A stretch of 64,000 nt of DNA from Sthenelais limicola (lineage: Eukaryota > Annelida > Polychaeta > Phyllodocida > Sigalionidae), in assembly GCA_942159475.1 (NCBI GenBank), contig OW804096.1:14805871-14869870 (forward strand). Direction: 5' to 3'. The notes beneath the pieces are model-generated. The model was not told where the DNA came from. It was given only the letters and a program-made list of their open reading frames with translations, and did not search any database. Of this stretch, positions 1 through 12,209 are shown piece by piece. How positions within the stretch are numbered: the first letter of the stretch is position 1; every line of letters begins with the position of its first letter. A program made the translations under genes and the position numbers.

Positions 1-479
1 GTCTATTCACACTCTGAACATACTACGCATAAACCATCTTGACTTTGTTGATTACATTCCTCCTATAGAAAAGATGTATCCTGAGGCCCACCACTGTATT
101 GTTAACGATTTCGACGTGAAGACCCCTTGATACAGTGTAACTATTGTAGCTATTTATATCGATCATAAAACTATCCTGTCATGGTTCCTGCAAACATTAT
201 GCCCCTCTTACACCAATCCGTTGGACAGGTCGTGACCGATGTAAAAAGAAAAACTATGCGATTCAGTGAGAAATTGTTCCAAATATGTATTGAAGGGATT
301 AGACAACTCCGCATGCCTTGGGCACCTCGTTGACTAATCCTCCAACAATAATAAAAGGTCATATATTGCATTTCACTGATAGCCTTAGGTGGAATTCCTC
401 AGTTGAGACAGAAATAACTCTCATAATTATCTAACCTCCTGAAGGCCTATATTTAGAAACAGTGTGATAAAACCTCTTA
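1..479. other. Non-coding, nothing recognised
   Basis: AT-rich sequence with only short chance reading frames. I see no RNA gene or repeat terminus that I can support. Confidence 0.5.
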
Positions 480-802
480 CAGCAATGGATGGTAAACTAT
501 ACTACACCAGGAGTGAGTTGAAGACCAACTATAGGGGCTATAAGGATTATAAGGGCTGAACTAAACAGTCTGGTTAAACATCATACACCATTAGATCGCA
601 GTATAATACTACCCCAGCAGTTAGTGGAAGACCAGCTCTAGCAGCTGAACTAAATAGAGCCTGATAACACATAATACAACCATAGATGGTAGTATACTAC
701 CCCAGCAGTTGATGGAGGACCAGCTATAGGGGTTGAACTAAACAACCTGGTAAAACCATAGATGGCAGTATACTACCTCAGGACATGGTCTCCACTCGCC
801 GG
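480..802 (+). repeat. Degenerate minisatellite, ~80-bp unit
   Basis: About four diverged units share the phrases AGTATACTACCCCAGCAG, GGAGGACCAGCTATAGGGG and TTGAACTAAACAACCTGGT. The same unit occurs in reverse orientation at about 14,560-14,755 (ACTACCATCTATTGTTGTAT), so this is a dispersed family and not a single local expansion. Confidence 0.65.
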
Positions 803-2873
803 AATGTATTGGAAGATCAACCATAAGACCTGATAACGTATGAAGGTGTGGCTAAATATTCTAAAAGTTCATTAAAGTGGTTGTGTGTACCACCCACTCA
901 AACACAAGGGCTGCCTTGAGACCTGGGATCAGTCAGAACAAATAATAGAAACGCAGAAAAGAAAGCCCAATCTTCTTAGATAGATCCATAATCACACAAT
1001 CTTGTATAAGTTCTGAATTGATTATTAAAGCTAAGTGGCTTATTATATATAATTAATTACTGATATCTCCTCCACCATCTGGGCGGTGCCAGGCTTTACA
1101 AACATTGTTGAGTTCGAGAGTAATATATAATGCACCAACTTGTATAGAAGTAGATGCATAGAACATAACATAAATAGCCAAATAAATGTGACCAGCCAAG
1201 CAGAAAGGGGACTCCAGGGCCAAATTTTCGAATTTGGGTTTATTATAGATTCTAAATCTGCATGTCCTCCTGAGTCAATGACCGAAAAAAATAGTTGAAA
1301 ATTCCCAGAATTTGCCGAGACATGGGCTTTTTTGTAAAGTTATGTTAGTTTTCAGTAGATGATCTCAAATAGGTTGGGGGAGTGACTCATTTTACTGTGA
1401 CACATCACATGTACAAAAAATAAATATTAAAAAAAAAAAATAAAAAATGACAGGAGTGTACAGAAGGGGAAATGAGCATTATAAAAGTGAAAGAATTTTG
1501 TTGATACTCCAAAAAATAGTAAAGTTACAGACTTTCAAAGTTACCTCCCTCTCAGAATTACTAATATAAACATTTGTGACAGTGACGTCATGAATATAAT
1601 GTGACTCCTAGCGGGAATACCAAGAACTATAACTCCCGCGGGAAGGTCCCGTTCTGCTTGGCGGGTCACAAATCTAATATAATAAAAAGAATATTATCAC
1701 TTCATCATTTTGTATTGATTTGCATCCTATATTCTTTCAAAATATTATTAATATTAGTCTCGATCATAATGAGAGAATTGACCTGTCTAATCTATTCTAA
1801 TGTATATCATGTATAGGTTTCCTTTTTTAAAAATACATTTTATTTGCTCTCATCGTCGATACACCGATATTTTCAAAAGGTACACATCAAAGGATATATA
1901 ATGAACAGTTTTTCTAAACAATTTCATCATTCATATTTCTCCACAACTTCTTTTAATGTTATATTATCATCATATCATTTTCACACATTATTTATTTTGG
2001 GTTATGCCTTCCCATAACCGACCTTTAATAATACAACATAATTATGATACACAATGATCCAAGGTTCGAACCCAGTATAATCCTGCATTCTCAGCATTCT
2101 CTAAGGACTGGAGTAAATCCTCCACAGTTTTGGTCAAGTGACTTTAAGATAGGTAGGAAAAGAAGGGAACTAAAAGTAGCTTTATTTTTAGTTTTGATCA
2201 ATGTTCGCTGAGACTAGCTTTGATGTGAATGACTGGTAGTTTATCCCTTTGACTCTTTTACTCTGCTCACCTGAATCTTAAATGTCTTTCACTTGCACAG
2301 AGTTCTTAAATATCTCTGACCTTCCAAATGAATTTATTTGATACACCAAGGCCAGGAAACACGATTTCTATGCAAAAGTAATATACTCAGGTAAAGATTG
2401 TTGTTACAAAAGTGAAAGGACTGGCTTAATTGTGTAAATCGAACAAAATTATTGTTAAATTCTTTCTTTTGAGGGTCCTTTGATCCCAAATGAAGGATTT
2501 GAATATTGAAAATTAAGACAAATTGGTCCTTGAATTTCCAGAGTTTTTCATGAATTCATGGCTTTTTCTTGAATGTTTTTATAATTTTATACTTAAAAAT
2601 ATTTGTTATATATTTTTTAAAAGTTTGTTGTTGTAGATCTTGATACATAGTGGCAATTTTGGGTAAAATGGAATATCGCTTGTATTGCCCCCTGACCTCC
2701 CCCCTCCCAGTCTTCTAAGTAAGTCTGTTATACATAATGCTATACATGGCAGAGGGCCAGGTGGTATAGGACAAGTGGACCTCCTGTGGTTGTTGTAGCG
2801 CACCTATAAACACTGGCGATTATGTGAGAACTAATAGATTTATTATCAAGTAGGTTCTAGAACACGAACAGGT
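803..2873. other. AT-rich non-coding
   Basis: No credible gene. About 1,310-1,420 ends in CTGTGACACATCACATG, which resembles the terminus of the repeat family seen at 3,175-3,545 and 17,505-17,905. A B-box-like GGTTCGAACCC near 2,063 has no matching A box. Confidence 0.45.
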
Positions 2874-3102
2874 AGGTCAGATTTTTAGAAAATGTACAAT
2901 TCACCTTCACCAATCCTCTCAAATTACCCACATTTCAGACGAAAATAAAGTTCAAAATACAGTTCAACCTAACCAAACAGATTGCTAGAATCAATGCAAT
3001 GCCAAATATACTCGAATTTACCTAGTATTGTCCAAATTGCAGCCTAATTTAGCAGAGTTTTCTGTAGAGCCGCTAATTGTACATTTTCTGAAAATCTGAC
3101 CC
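2874..3102 (-). mobile_element. TIR miniature element, GGGTCAG family, type A
   Basis: Member of the window's dominant family: ~235 bp, ~28-bp inverted termini (GGGTCAGATTTTCAG... and its reverse complement) and no coding capacity. The left terminus reads AGGTCAGATTTTTAG. The internal strings on the minus strand match type A, with CTAGCAATCTGTTTGGTTAG and a TTTGAGAGGATTGGTGAAGG end. Confidence 0.8.
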
Positions 3103-3174
3103 ATGTAAAGTAAAGTAAAGAAATAGCGGGGTTTAAAATGTCAAAAAATTGTAATTAAATGAATAAAAAAAAAT

Positions 3175-3545
3175 ATTTTGAGATACCTTCCTATTTACAA
3201 AGATGAGATCAAGTGGATCCAAACGATGTTAATCTTTAGAAATTTCCTCTATTTTTTATGATTTAAAAAACGATGGCGGTATTTCTAGGTCGATCGGCAC
3301 TCTAAATTATTTGAAATCCTAAGGATGACCTTAGAAACGCAGAAATGCAACAAAGTTATTCAATACACAATCTTGACATTACATCCATGATTTATATAAC
3401 TGTGAATGTTAAACCAAACACCCCTTTCCCTATCCCCCCCCCCCCGCGCCAAAAATGAGAACATTCCTACAAAGAGATCTTGTGGAAACAAACCTTAAGT
3501 CTTTCTCATTTTTCTGTGGCACATCACACATATGCAAAGCCCTCT
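3175..3545 (-). repeat. Inverted-repeat element, TGAGTCA family
   Basis: Its reverse complement matches 17,505-17,905. Both contain TTGATCTCATCTTT followed by ATCTCAAAA, and both end near CACATCACA. The better copy has inverted internal ends AAAATGAGTCACAAGTCGC and GCGACTTATGACTCATTTT. It is probably a non-autonomous DNA transposon. The class is unknown. Confidence 0.55.
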
Positions 3546-3759
3546 TTATAATTAGTTATGTTAGCCTATACAATATGAACGAGTTCAAATAGTTTACGAC
3601 TATGTACTAGGCATATTAAGTTAGCAATACATTTGATTAACCATGAATACAGTGTGTAGGTTCAACCCCCATGAACCCTTAATTGAAAACATCCCCGAGG
3701 CTTGATATGACCTATTGAAATTTACACAGCGTATGTACATGTGCTTGCAAACATGTATA

Positions 3760-4005
3760 GTGGGCCATGACATCATAACATGTACAATCGGCAGTTCGTC
3801 ACATGAGTAAATAAAGTAAATTCTGCTAAATTAGGCTGTAAAAATGATAAATATTAGGTATATCTGAGTATATTGGGCAATGCATTAATTCGAAACTATA
3901 TTTGGTTATGGTAAAGATTGGTTTCAACATTTTTTTGTTTCCGATTTAGGGTTATTTGAGAGGTGTTGTGGAGGCGAATTGTAGATTTTCTGACGATTTG
4001 ACCAT
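3760..4005 (+). mobile_element. Diverged GGGTCAG-family element
   Basis: The termini are decayed (GGGCCATGACATCATAAC at left, TTTCTGACGATTTGACC at right), but the order of internal motifs is kept: GTAAATTCTGCTAAATTAGG, TATATCTGAGTATATTGGGC and GTTATTTGAGAGG. Confidence 0.65.
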
Positions 4006-5045
4006 TCGTGTATTGCAAATGGATGTATGACTATTGAGTGCAAACTTCCTGGCATATGGCCTTTGTACATGTACGGATGCTTTAAGGGGTTCCCTGCGGT
4101 GTCTAAGTCGGTAAATAAAAACCAAAATTAATGTTGCATTCTCAGCTATTACGGACACATCTGAACCAAATTACCTTATTGTTTGAGTATTTAACCTATA
4201 GAACTGATTAGGGTTATTAATATTTTGCAGCTGTTGCATGTCTATACACTATTTTGAAGTCGAATCGGTCAAAAGACGAACCCACCATAGCAAATGAGTT
4301 CCACTCAGTCTAGAGGTATGTGGCACCAGAGTAGGTCTATCGTCACAATTTGATGGGAATGAGGGGAAGTCTTCGGCTATTTACTTTAAAAATATAGATT
4401 GTTTTTGTACGTTGACATTGCCCACCAACCTCCAAAATCGTTTAATTTGAGTGTTAAGTCAACGTGCAAAATGATCGCCGATGTTTTGCACATCATACGG
4501 TAGGGCCATTGGTGAGAGAGTGAGAAACCATCTCCAAAGTTACCTGACGTTTACACAAGTACGGCCGAGTGCGAGGAGTAATGGTTAAGCCTTGGAAAAC
4601 GGTAGACATGCATTGGGAAATCCAGGTATGTGCATTACGAGTCCAATATAGACACTAAGAACCCAGGCGTTTTGCTTCTCAAAAATGTTAAGGATGACAA
4701 ATCCGTACTTGGTTTTTCCCAGGGACTGTGAAAACATAGGAAGTTGGGTGATTGAGGTGACTTTTGTAGACTCATTTGTAGCCTCCGATTCTCAGTGGCG
4801 CGGCCTGGTGTCAAAGGGGAGAATTAGGCATTCCCTTGGTCTGCCACTTGCGCCGATGCGTCCAGAGGGTGACTGGCCCCAGGGTACACTATCGTCACAA
4901 CAACTCTTAAATTAACTAGGATATTATAGTGTTTGGCGGATAATATAGGATATTTTGTTTCTCCTGCCTTTCCCATCACCACAAATCATCAAACCGACCC
5001 ACCGTCCCCGCCACCGTCCCGTCCCGTCCCGGCCCGTCCCGGCCC
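4006..5045. other. Non-coding; GC-rich end
   Basis: A 76-codon frame at 4,685-4,915 has no recognisable domain and I do not call it. The last ~60 bp is a GTCCC/GGCCC-rich run leading into the hairpin at 5,046. Confidence 0.4.
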
Positions 5046-5075
5046 GGCCGTGTAGAGCTGTCACTCTACACGGCC
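5046..5075. repeat. Perfect 12-bp-stem GC hairpin
   Basis: GGCCGTGTAGAG, the 6-nt loop CTGTCA, then CTCTACACGGCC, with no mismatch in the stem. It lies just downstream (in minus-strand sense) of the tRNA-like unit ending near 5,092, so both may belong to one short element. Confidence 0.75.
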
Positions 5076-5091
5076 CAACAAGTAGAAGATG

Positions 5092-5186
5092 AAAAAAAAA
5101 ATGTCAGGTCCAGGCAAGCCTTGAACTCCCAACCCTCAGGTCCGGAGGCGAAATCGTAGCCACTGCGCTATGTGCGGTAGTCGAGG
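5092..5186 (-). ncRNA. tRNA-like unit (SINE head or decayed tRNA)
   Basis: On the minus strand the sequence carries an A-box-like TAGCGCAGTGG (5,170-5,160) and a B-box-like GGGAGTTCAAGGC (5,130-5,118) about 30 nt apart. A run of about nine T follows near 5,101-5,092, as expected for a Pol III promoter and terminator. I cannot fold a convincing cloverleaf or assign an anticodon, so a tRNA-derived SINE head is more likely than a working tRNA gene. Confidence 0.4.
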
Positions 5187-5549
5187 GAGTAGGGTTTCAT
5201 TCTATGAGTCATCCCACGTGGCCATACGCAGGGTAAACGAAGACGGCTTGTTCGAATGTTCGTAGGGTAAGATGGAAGGCCCTGCCTGTTGTATATATGC
5301 GTCGGGAAATCGGTGATTACTCGGTTGTGATACCAGAAAGACCTTGATGTATTGGATGTAATCGCAGTCTATATAATTTCTCTAGGCGTGGGGACATTGT
5401 TTTGGTGGCTTGGAAGTCGGGAAATATGATTTTCGGCGGATCGGCGGACCATCGGGTTCTCTACTGGTATTGTCGATAAGTAAGTGGGTGTGGCACATAT
5501 ATTCGGTAAATGCTTGAGGCATATGAATATGCCAGTTGACGCCGATCGG
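5187..5549. other. Non-coding, nothing recognised
   Basis: No repeat terminus or exon that I can support. Confidence 0.4.
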
Positions 5550-5747
5550 TCTAGGCCCAAAGGTGAGAGATTCCCTTCAAACAAAGGGAAAGCCCATTGC
5601 CTCAAACGGGAATGTGCCATTATATTTCCATTAAGACCGCACAATGTCATTATATTCCCATCAAAAGGCCGAGTCCTAGCCCAGGAAACCAATAAGCGAA
5701 GTAGGCTGACATACCATTCATATCTGATCTGAGGGTTTGGACTTAGA
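5550..5747 (+). mobile_element. TIR miniature element, TCTAGGCCCAAA family
   Basis: About 198 bp, starting TCTAGGCCCAAAG and ending TTTGGACTTAGA (imperfect inverted termini). It is collinear with 11,292-11,499. Shared internal text includes CTTCAAAC(A/G)AAGGGAAAGCC and CTGACATACCATTC. Confidence 0.7.
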
Positions 5748-6288
5748 GTGCACTGAGATATAAATGGGCTGCCGAAATCCTTTACTGTGTAGTGTTTTTA
5801 TATACACTTTATACAATTCTAACACTGGAGCACCCTGGTATTTGATAAATATTCAATAATGATAAGGAAGAAATGGTATAGTAGGGACAAAAAGGTGCAT
5901 GCATCAAAATTAATATGAGAAGGACAAGTTCATGTAACAAAAACATGAAATATGTAGAATGTGTAAAGTAAAGAAATACGAAGCATGCATTCATTGTAAT
6001 CCTTGATCATGTAATAATAAAATGGACCCGCCGCCAAACAAGATAAAAATTTGAACTTGTGAACTTTAATAAAGCCTCCGGCCATAACCCGTCTGTGAGG
6101 TCTATACTATATGTATACCCAGGTGAAATGTCTATCCCCCCCCCTAAACACACTTCATAAAGCCTTTCAACCAAGACAACAGGGCGAAATCGTCCAAAAT
6201 TTCGAAAGGGAAAGAATGAACAAAACAATGCTTATTGTTGTATCGCTGTTAACTGAGAAAGTATAGCTTTAATTAGACTCTTCTATAT
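5748..6288. other. Non-coding, nothing recognised
   Basis: Short chance frames only. Confidence 0.4.
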
Positions 6289-6531
6289 GGGTCATATTTT
6301 CAGCAAATGTACAATTGGCAACTGTGCAAATTGAGTAAATTTTGCTAAAGTAGGCGGCAATTTGGTCAATACTAGGTAAATTCGAGTATATTCAGCAATG
6401 TATTGATTCTAGCAATCTGTTTAGTTAGGTTGAGCTGTATTTTGAACTTTATTTGCTTCTGAAATTTGGGTTATTTGAGAGGATTGGCGAAGTTGAATTT
6501 GAGTTGAGTACATGTTCTGAAAATCTGTCCC
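6289..6531 (+). mobile_element. GGGTCAG-family element, type A
   Basis: Termini are GGGTCATATTTTCAGC and TTCTGAAAATCTGTCCC, flanked by ATAT/ATAT. Type A internal text (TTCTAGCAATCTGTTTAGTT) is present. Confidence 0.8.
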
Positions 6532-6684
6532 ATATCTTAGATATAGCCTTAAAGATAACATCACTAGTTGGCCTTTATTCTTAATTTACAAGTTTGTACC
6601 TGCCCAGATAAGAAAGGGGACAAGCTCAGCTAAGTAATTGAAAAGTTCTAGAATGTGTTATATCAACCTCTTCCTGGAAGAATG

Positions 6685-8400
6685 TCTCAATTCAATTCAA
6701 TTCAATTCAAGTATTCTTTATTAGCTGATCTTGTTGCACATAGGGTATCCATGTCAGGTTCATATAAAATTTTTTTACAACTTTGAATGGGCCTGTTCTT
6801 CCAGAGAGTGCCTGTACTTGATTGCGAACTTGGTTACAACAGAAACTTAGTTTGAGAAATTATAAATAACAGTAACAGGTGATATTATGAAATGAGATAT
6901 GTGTAAGATAACAGACAATGGTGTGGTCGATACATGATACTATTGGGAGTGATTATAAGACTTATACATATATTTTCTATACAATGTTTAAGCTGGATAT
7001 TCCAGGCATTAAAAGTAGAGAGATATGGATTCGAGTTAGAACAGTGTAATAATTATGAGTGAGTTAATGGTATCATTTAGTTTTACACTCATAAGGCACA
7101 TTTCAAAACAATATTTCCATTTCGATTGGGGTAGAGAAATTGTGCCATAGATCTGAGCATTAATTTTCTACTGAGAAATTGATATCATGATCAAGATCAG
7201 ATGGGATAGAGTTACCGGCTGGTTGACCAAGAGGGATCACAGGCACTAGAGGAAGTTACACTGCCACCCATATTAGTCCTGCAACACAGGCTCATCTAAT
7301 CCCTGGACGGTATAATTGATATGAAATTCCATAGTAAGAGAGAATGAGATTGTTGCCTATATTTTAGGCAGTCAATATTCAGTGTAGACAGTTCAATATA
7401 TATATACATTTTGCATGTCAAAAATATGCAGTTATAGTTCGACACATAGTGAATTGTGAATGACAGGTTGATACGGTATAATATCAGAGATTATTGAATC
7501 AGAATAGATATAAAATTAGATTTAAAAGGGGGAAAGCAGTTTGTCCGTGTAATGTTTAAAGGTCAATTTATCCTCAATACCGTGTGCCTCAGAAGCTAAG
7601 TCATTCCAGCGCATTTGACATTTATAGGTTAGGGAATTTATTATTTTAGTGGAATGCGGGGGAAGAACTAATAGGTTTCTTCTACCCTTGGCATGGCTTC
7701 GGGTCGGAAGGGACCTCATGTCTAAGTTAGTAGGGTTCTGTGACATGTAGAAGGCTATATCTAGGATATGTTTGTTTCTGCGATATTGCAGGGGCCATAT
7801 GTTTAAGAGTTTGTGTTCCAGGTCTACATTATCAAATTTAGATTTATTATAGATTATACGAAGAGCTCGGTTTTGTTGGGATTGTAATTTCTGTAGGATT
7901 GAATTTGGAGCTGAATCATAGATAAAGTCGCAATAGTCAAAATTCGGTAGGATGGCCATTTTATAGAGGTCATGTTTAGCTTTAGAAGTTAGGGAGTTAC
8001 GCGCTCGGTATAGTAGTCCTATTTTTGCCGAGACTGTATTCAGGGTATTTTGGGTGTGTTGTCTAAATGTTAAGAGATCATCTAAAGTAAAACCTAGATA
8101 TTTGAATTCCTGGACAGACTCTAATTTTTGATTTCCAAGATTAAGGTCGAGGGAGGCGGTAGAGGATTTTCTTTTGGAGGTATGGCTGAGGGCGAATGAT
8201 ATGGATTTGCATTTATTGATATTTAGAGATAATTTGTTAACCATGCACCATGTGTACACTCGGTCCAGGTCATGTTGTAAATTTTGATGTAGAAGTGTTA
8301 CATCAGGGTTATGATAAGATAGTACGGTATCATCCGCATAATGTTGTAAACTAGCGTTTTCTATAACAGAGTGCAAGTCGTTAATATTTCTCTTTTATAT
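6685..8400 (-). mobile_element. 5'-truncated non-LTR retrotransposon (LINE)
   Basis: Read on the minus strand, this is a decayed 3' portion of a reverse transcriptase ORF, an ~830-bp 3' UTR, and a terminal short repeat (TTGAA/GAATT units, 6,688-6,711). A similar tail ends the related copy near 59,500. The C-terminal protein style (LYRARNSL, QNRALRIIYNKSK) fits the CR1/L2/Jockey group. The clade is inference. The upstream RT, endonuclease and 5' UTR are missing. Confidence 0.8.
7522..8376 (-). pseudogene. Truncated LINE reverse transcriptase C-terminal part
   Basis: A 284-codon open stretch begins just before the catalytic box YADD (in LQHYADDTVLSY). It continues through the thumb region (FKYLGFTLDD) and a C-terminal segment seen in many CR1/L2-like elements (DLYKMAILPNFDYCDFIYDS, then LQKLQSQQNRALRIIY). 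The normal lead-in of the FSIYINDL type is broken just upstream: minus-strand text reads TTTATATAAAAGAG with an in-frame stop, then NINDLHSV. No endonuclease or N-terminal RT motifs exist upstream, so this is a dead 5'-truncated copy. The listed start is a TTG codon, not a true initiator. A diverged second copy of the last ~75 residues lies at 58,200-58,486. Confidence 0.85.
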
Positions 8401-9145
8401 AAACTCCAAAAAAGGCAGTTCATCGACTCCACTGAAAACGAAAGTTTTATTTTTCTCAGACCTGTTATTTCAATGAATTATGTAATAGCTCGGATTGGCC
8501 GTAGGAATTCGGTTTCCTACATTTGAATCAAATGGGCGATGCGGAGAGATTCTTCGCAAAAACAACCAAGAAACATTAATGAATGGTCACACTATTAAAT
8601 TACCCCTTTATTATTCTATATCGCTAATTTTCTTTTCAAACATAACACAAACTATGAGTACTGGGTTATCTAACAGATTGTTTGATAATAATATATATCA
8701 TTAGAGGAACATTTAAGATATTCTTAAAGAAAAGTTATCCATTCTGCTGATTCAAGATTCTCGATTTGAATGTATTTTCATGTGTATTTTCTAGACATTT
8801 TCGAAATTGTTTTTTGACTCTAAATTGTGAGCTTCTGTAGAGTTCCGTGCTACCTTTGCTTTATATACATAATGATATATAGTATAATATATATAAATAC
8901 ATGTATGTACATATAATACCTGGCCATATTGACTACATGATTGATTACACTATACACAATTAATGTACCTACCTCGGCGCTTTGTTATTCCCGGTATAAG
9001 GTAACAATGTATCCACTGTACTTGAATCACTGAGTGTATGGACTCTCCCTCCACTGCACCACACAAGCCTCTAACTCAGGGATTAACACTTAATCATACT
9101 CGCCTCACTTATTAGGCTTAGGGAACATGTCAACATTATACTTAT
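8401..9145. other. Non-coding, nothing recognised
   Basis: AT-rich. A TA-rich microsatellite-like patch lies at about 8,870-8,920. Confidence 0.4.
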
Positions 9146-9369
9146 GGGTCAGATTTTCAGAAAATGTACAATTGGCAGCTGTACACATTTAGTAAATTCT
9201 GCAAAATTGGCTGTAATTTAGTCAATACTAGGTAAATTCGACATTGCATTAATTCTAGCAATCTGTTTGGCTAGGTTGAACTGTATTTTGAACTTAATTT
9301 TCGTCTGAAATGTGGGTTATTTGAGAGGATTACTGAAGTTAAATTGTACATTTTCTGAAAATCTGACCC
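9146..9369 (+). mobile_element. GGGTCAG-family element, type A
   Basis: Both inverted termini are intact (GGGTCAGATTTTCAG / CTGAAAATCTGACCC). The copy is slightly short because ~10 bp is missing around the GAGTATATTTGG position. Confidence 0.85.
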
Positions 9370-9410
9370 ATATACTTATACAATTACATTTTTTATATGC
9401 AGGAAACTTA

Positions 9411-9625
9411 AAGGGGGTTTCCACTGGCCGCGGTAAGCTCTGCGGTAAGCCTTGCGATGTTGTTGTGATGGTTCTGGGATGGTTCTGTAGGTGGGGAGCA
9501 GTAGCGAGGTGGCCAGTGAACCATGTAGGCAAGACCTTGTCACTCGTCTCAGAACTACAGAACCAGCACAACACCATCGCAAGGCTTACTGCAGAGCTTA
9601 CCGCAGCCAGTGGAGACCCCCCTTT
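9411..9625. mobile_element. Harbinger-like foldback miniature element
   Basis: Long imperfect inverted termini: AAGGGGGTTTCCACTGGC at left and CCAGTGGAGACCCCCCTT at right. Next inward are the inverted blocks GGTAAGCTCTGCGGTAAGCC and GGCTTACTGCAGAGCTTACC. Two relatives are at 54,612-54,845 and 62,567-63,019. The PIF/Harbinger assignment rests on a 3-bp TTA duplication at the second copy. The duplication at this copy is unclear. Confidence 0.75.
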
Positions 9626-10202
9626 GTACACATACATTGTGTGTATTGTTGGTTTTTCTTTTGGCTTGTAGATACGTTATGATGATTTAAAACCTAAAAC
9701 CAAAGGTTTATAAAATATTTCAATTTGTTTCTACGCCTGGGGCATATGATAAATAATGAACGGAACTTGGTAATAGTAATTGAATACACAATCTCACCCA
9801 ATAAATATACAAGCTCCTCGTTCCATTCAGACATAACTATATTGACCCCTAATGAATTAAGAAATACATATAAGCGATGTAAGCCGTTTTGAGTGTATAA
9901 TGTATCTATATGAATGCAATGTATTATGTACGCATGCATATATATGCACAATGAATAACCATATACCTAGGGGAAAGCGACACAAGCTGAGTGCCCAAGG
10001 ATCTTACATTCCGTTAGTCCCTAAGGTATACTTCATGATAGAACCGAGTGTTCTGTATATAATTATTGGTTTTCAGGGATCAATCCATAAATGTATACAT
10101 AAGCATGCATGCATGGAATTATGAGACTTATGGTACAGTGTAAAATCTATAAAAATGTCGTGATCAACGTGTATGCTCTAATGTCAATAGAGACATGTAT
10201 AT
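9626..10202. other. Non-coding, nothing recognised
   Basis: Rich in ATGCATG/TGTATA strings. No gene. Confidence 0.4.
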
Positions 10203-10438
10203 GGGTCAGATTTTCAGAAAATATACAATTCACCTTCACCAATCCTCTCAAATAACCCACATTTAAGAGAGAAGTGACGTTCAAAATGCTGTTTAGCATA
10301 ACAGAACTGATACTTTACATCAATGTGATACCAAATATACTCAGATATACCCCCAATTTATCATTTCTTTAGCAAAATTTAGCAGAAATTACTAAATGTG
10401 TACAGCTGCCAATTGTACATTTTCTGAAAATCTGACAC
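10203..10438 (-). mobile_element. GGGTCAG-family element, type B
   Basis: Flanked by ATAT on both sides. Internal text is of type B (minus strand GTATATCTGAGTATATTTGG, then AAGTATCAGTTCTGTTATG). Confidence 0.85.
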
Positions 10439-11291
10439 ATATGTGTTATAAAATTAATGTTTTGAACACAAGCCCCCGTCTTTCCCATCATGCATTTGGT
10501 TTTCATAGGTCTATTGATCATTGACCGGCTATGATATTGGTGAACACATTCTTGCAATTCTAGATAAATATGTTGTTAAATATTTGTATGTCAAACCTGA
10601 ACTGAATCTATCCCAACATGCACTGTAACAAACGTGTGGCACATGCAAATCCCCTATTGTGTATAACGGGCCGTTTGATTTATATAATTATGGGCGTGCA
10701 CTGGAGGAACCTAATATTTATATCTCTAGAAGTACATGCTCTGTTTTTTTTGGATTTTTTTACACGAACTTTATTCAGGAAATGAAACATGGCATGTGCC
10801 AATGTTAAATTTGTTCTTACGGCTAGGGAAAATCCACCGCATCCGGTCTTCCACCGCATCCTGAAATTTCAATTAACATTTCAAACAATATTCATGGTGT
10901 TATGTGTCATGTTTGTCAGATCCTTCTGCATTAGCGTGTAGATAATGAAGTAATGAAATGGAATGGAGATGATATTTAAGTGATATAAAATTAATGAAGT
11001 GTTCATTACTTACTTATGGCAAGGAAAGATTAATTAAAGCAGGTCTGGGTAATTAAAACTTCACTTAGTTGATATCGGATTTTATAATATAAAATAGAGG
11101 TAAATGAGTCTTGGTAAGAGAGATTTAATATAAAATGATTTTAAAATTTTTATGATGATGAAAAAAAGGTGACTTAGAGTGAGATATGAGAAATTGGTGT
11201 GGGTGGGTTTGGAGGTGCTATAGAGGTTTGAACCAAAGGGTGGGTAGAGTGGGCTGAGAGGATGGAGGAGAGTGTGTCAGTGTGTGTGCAG
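10439..11291. other. Non-coding, nothing recognised
   Basis: Contains a short direct repeat CCACCGCATCC near 10,840. Text at 10,470-10,500 (CCCATCATGCATTTGGTTTTCAT) recurs near 29,975. Confidence 0.4.
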
Positions 11292-11499
11292 TCTAGGCCC
11301 AAAGTTGAGAGAGTCCCTTCAAACGAAGGGAAAGCCTCTCGCCTCAAACCGCAAAGTGCCATTATAATTCCATCTAGACCGCAAAATGTCATTATATTCC
11401 CATTAAAACGCCGAGTTCTAGGACAAGAAACCGATTAGCGAAGTAGGCGTCTAATCACTGACATACCATTCTTATCTGATCTAAGGGTTTGGACCTAGA
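11292..11499 (+). mobile_element. TIR miniature element, TCTAGGCCCAAA family
   Basis: Best copy, 208 bp: TCTAGGCCCAAAG at left and GGTTTGGACCTAGA at right form ~12-bp inverted termini. It is collinear with 5,550-5,747. Confidence 0.75.
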
Positions 11500-12109
11500 G
11501 TGTGTGCGCGATATGCAGGGTGTGTGTGGGCAGAAGGTGCGAGGATTAGTGGATGGGTTATAATTGTGTTGTTTGTGTATATGCCACGTTCTAACAATGC
11601 AGATGATGCATTGTTCCATGACCAATGCTGACTATACTTATGTTTCTTATTTCTTGTTGAACATGAATTAACGAATTCAGTCAAACAATCAAGTTTAGTG
11701 TGTCATGACCTAATTGCTCATTATCCTCACTTGAAAGTTTTATTACTGATTATAAAAACATAAAAGTAGCTCTAGACCTTGTTTTTCTTTAGAATTAGAG
11801 GCAGTACTAAAATTAAACTGTAGTTGAAGCTATAAATACTACGCAATGTCACTCTTAAACGAGGAATAAGTTTGTGAAATATGGTAATAATTAGCTTTCA
11901 GACATTATGACCATTATGTAAATAAGCTGTTACCATGGTAACATTATGACCCGAAGCGATTGGCCTCTAGGCCTAAATAATATAAACGGTATTGGCAGGA
12001 CATTTTATGTATTCATGGATGCTTTGCTCTCTATTTGAAATGCCATCTAAGTAGAGGAGTGATTTTTGAAAAATAGATTAAAAGCACCACATTTACTTAT
12101 TATATGTGT
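11500..12109. other. Non-coding, nothing recognised
   Basis: AT-rich sequence without supported features. Confidence 0.4.
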
Positions 12110-12205
12110 CAAATCGTCAGAGAATTTACAATTCGGGGATGAGGTTAAACACATAATTCAACGTAACCAAACCCATTCTTAGAATCAAGAAAATATATGA
12201 TATAC
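12110..12205 (-). mobile_element. GGGTCAG-family fragment
   Basis: Only the left part is present: GTGTCAAATCGTCAGAGAA, then CAACGTAACCAAACCCATTC (type A in reverse), then decay into AT-rich sequence. Confidence 0.55.
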
Positions 12206-12209
12206 CCAA

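Noticed and set aside
2050..2100. tRNA-like B box GGTTCGAACCC
   Set aside because: No A box at the right distance and no cloverleaf.
4685..4915. 76-codon frame
   Set aside because: No homology-like motif, splice context or neighbour support.
9312..9682. Frames of up to 119 codons
   Set aside because: They cross the end of one miniature element and a foldback element.
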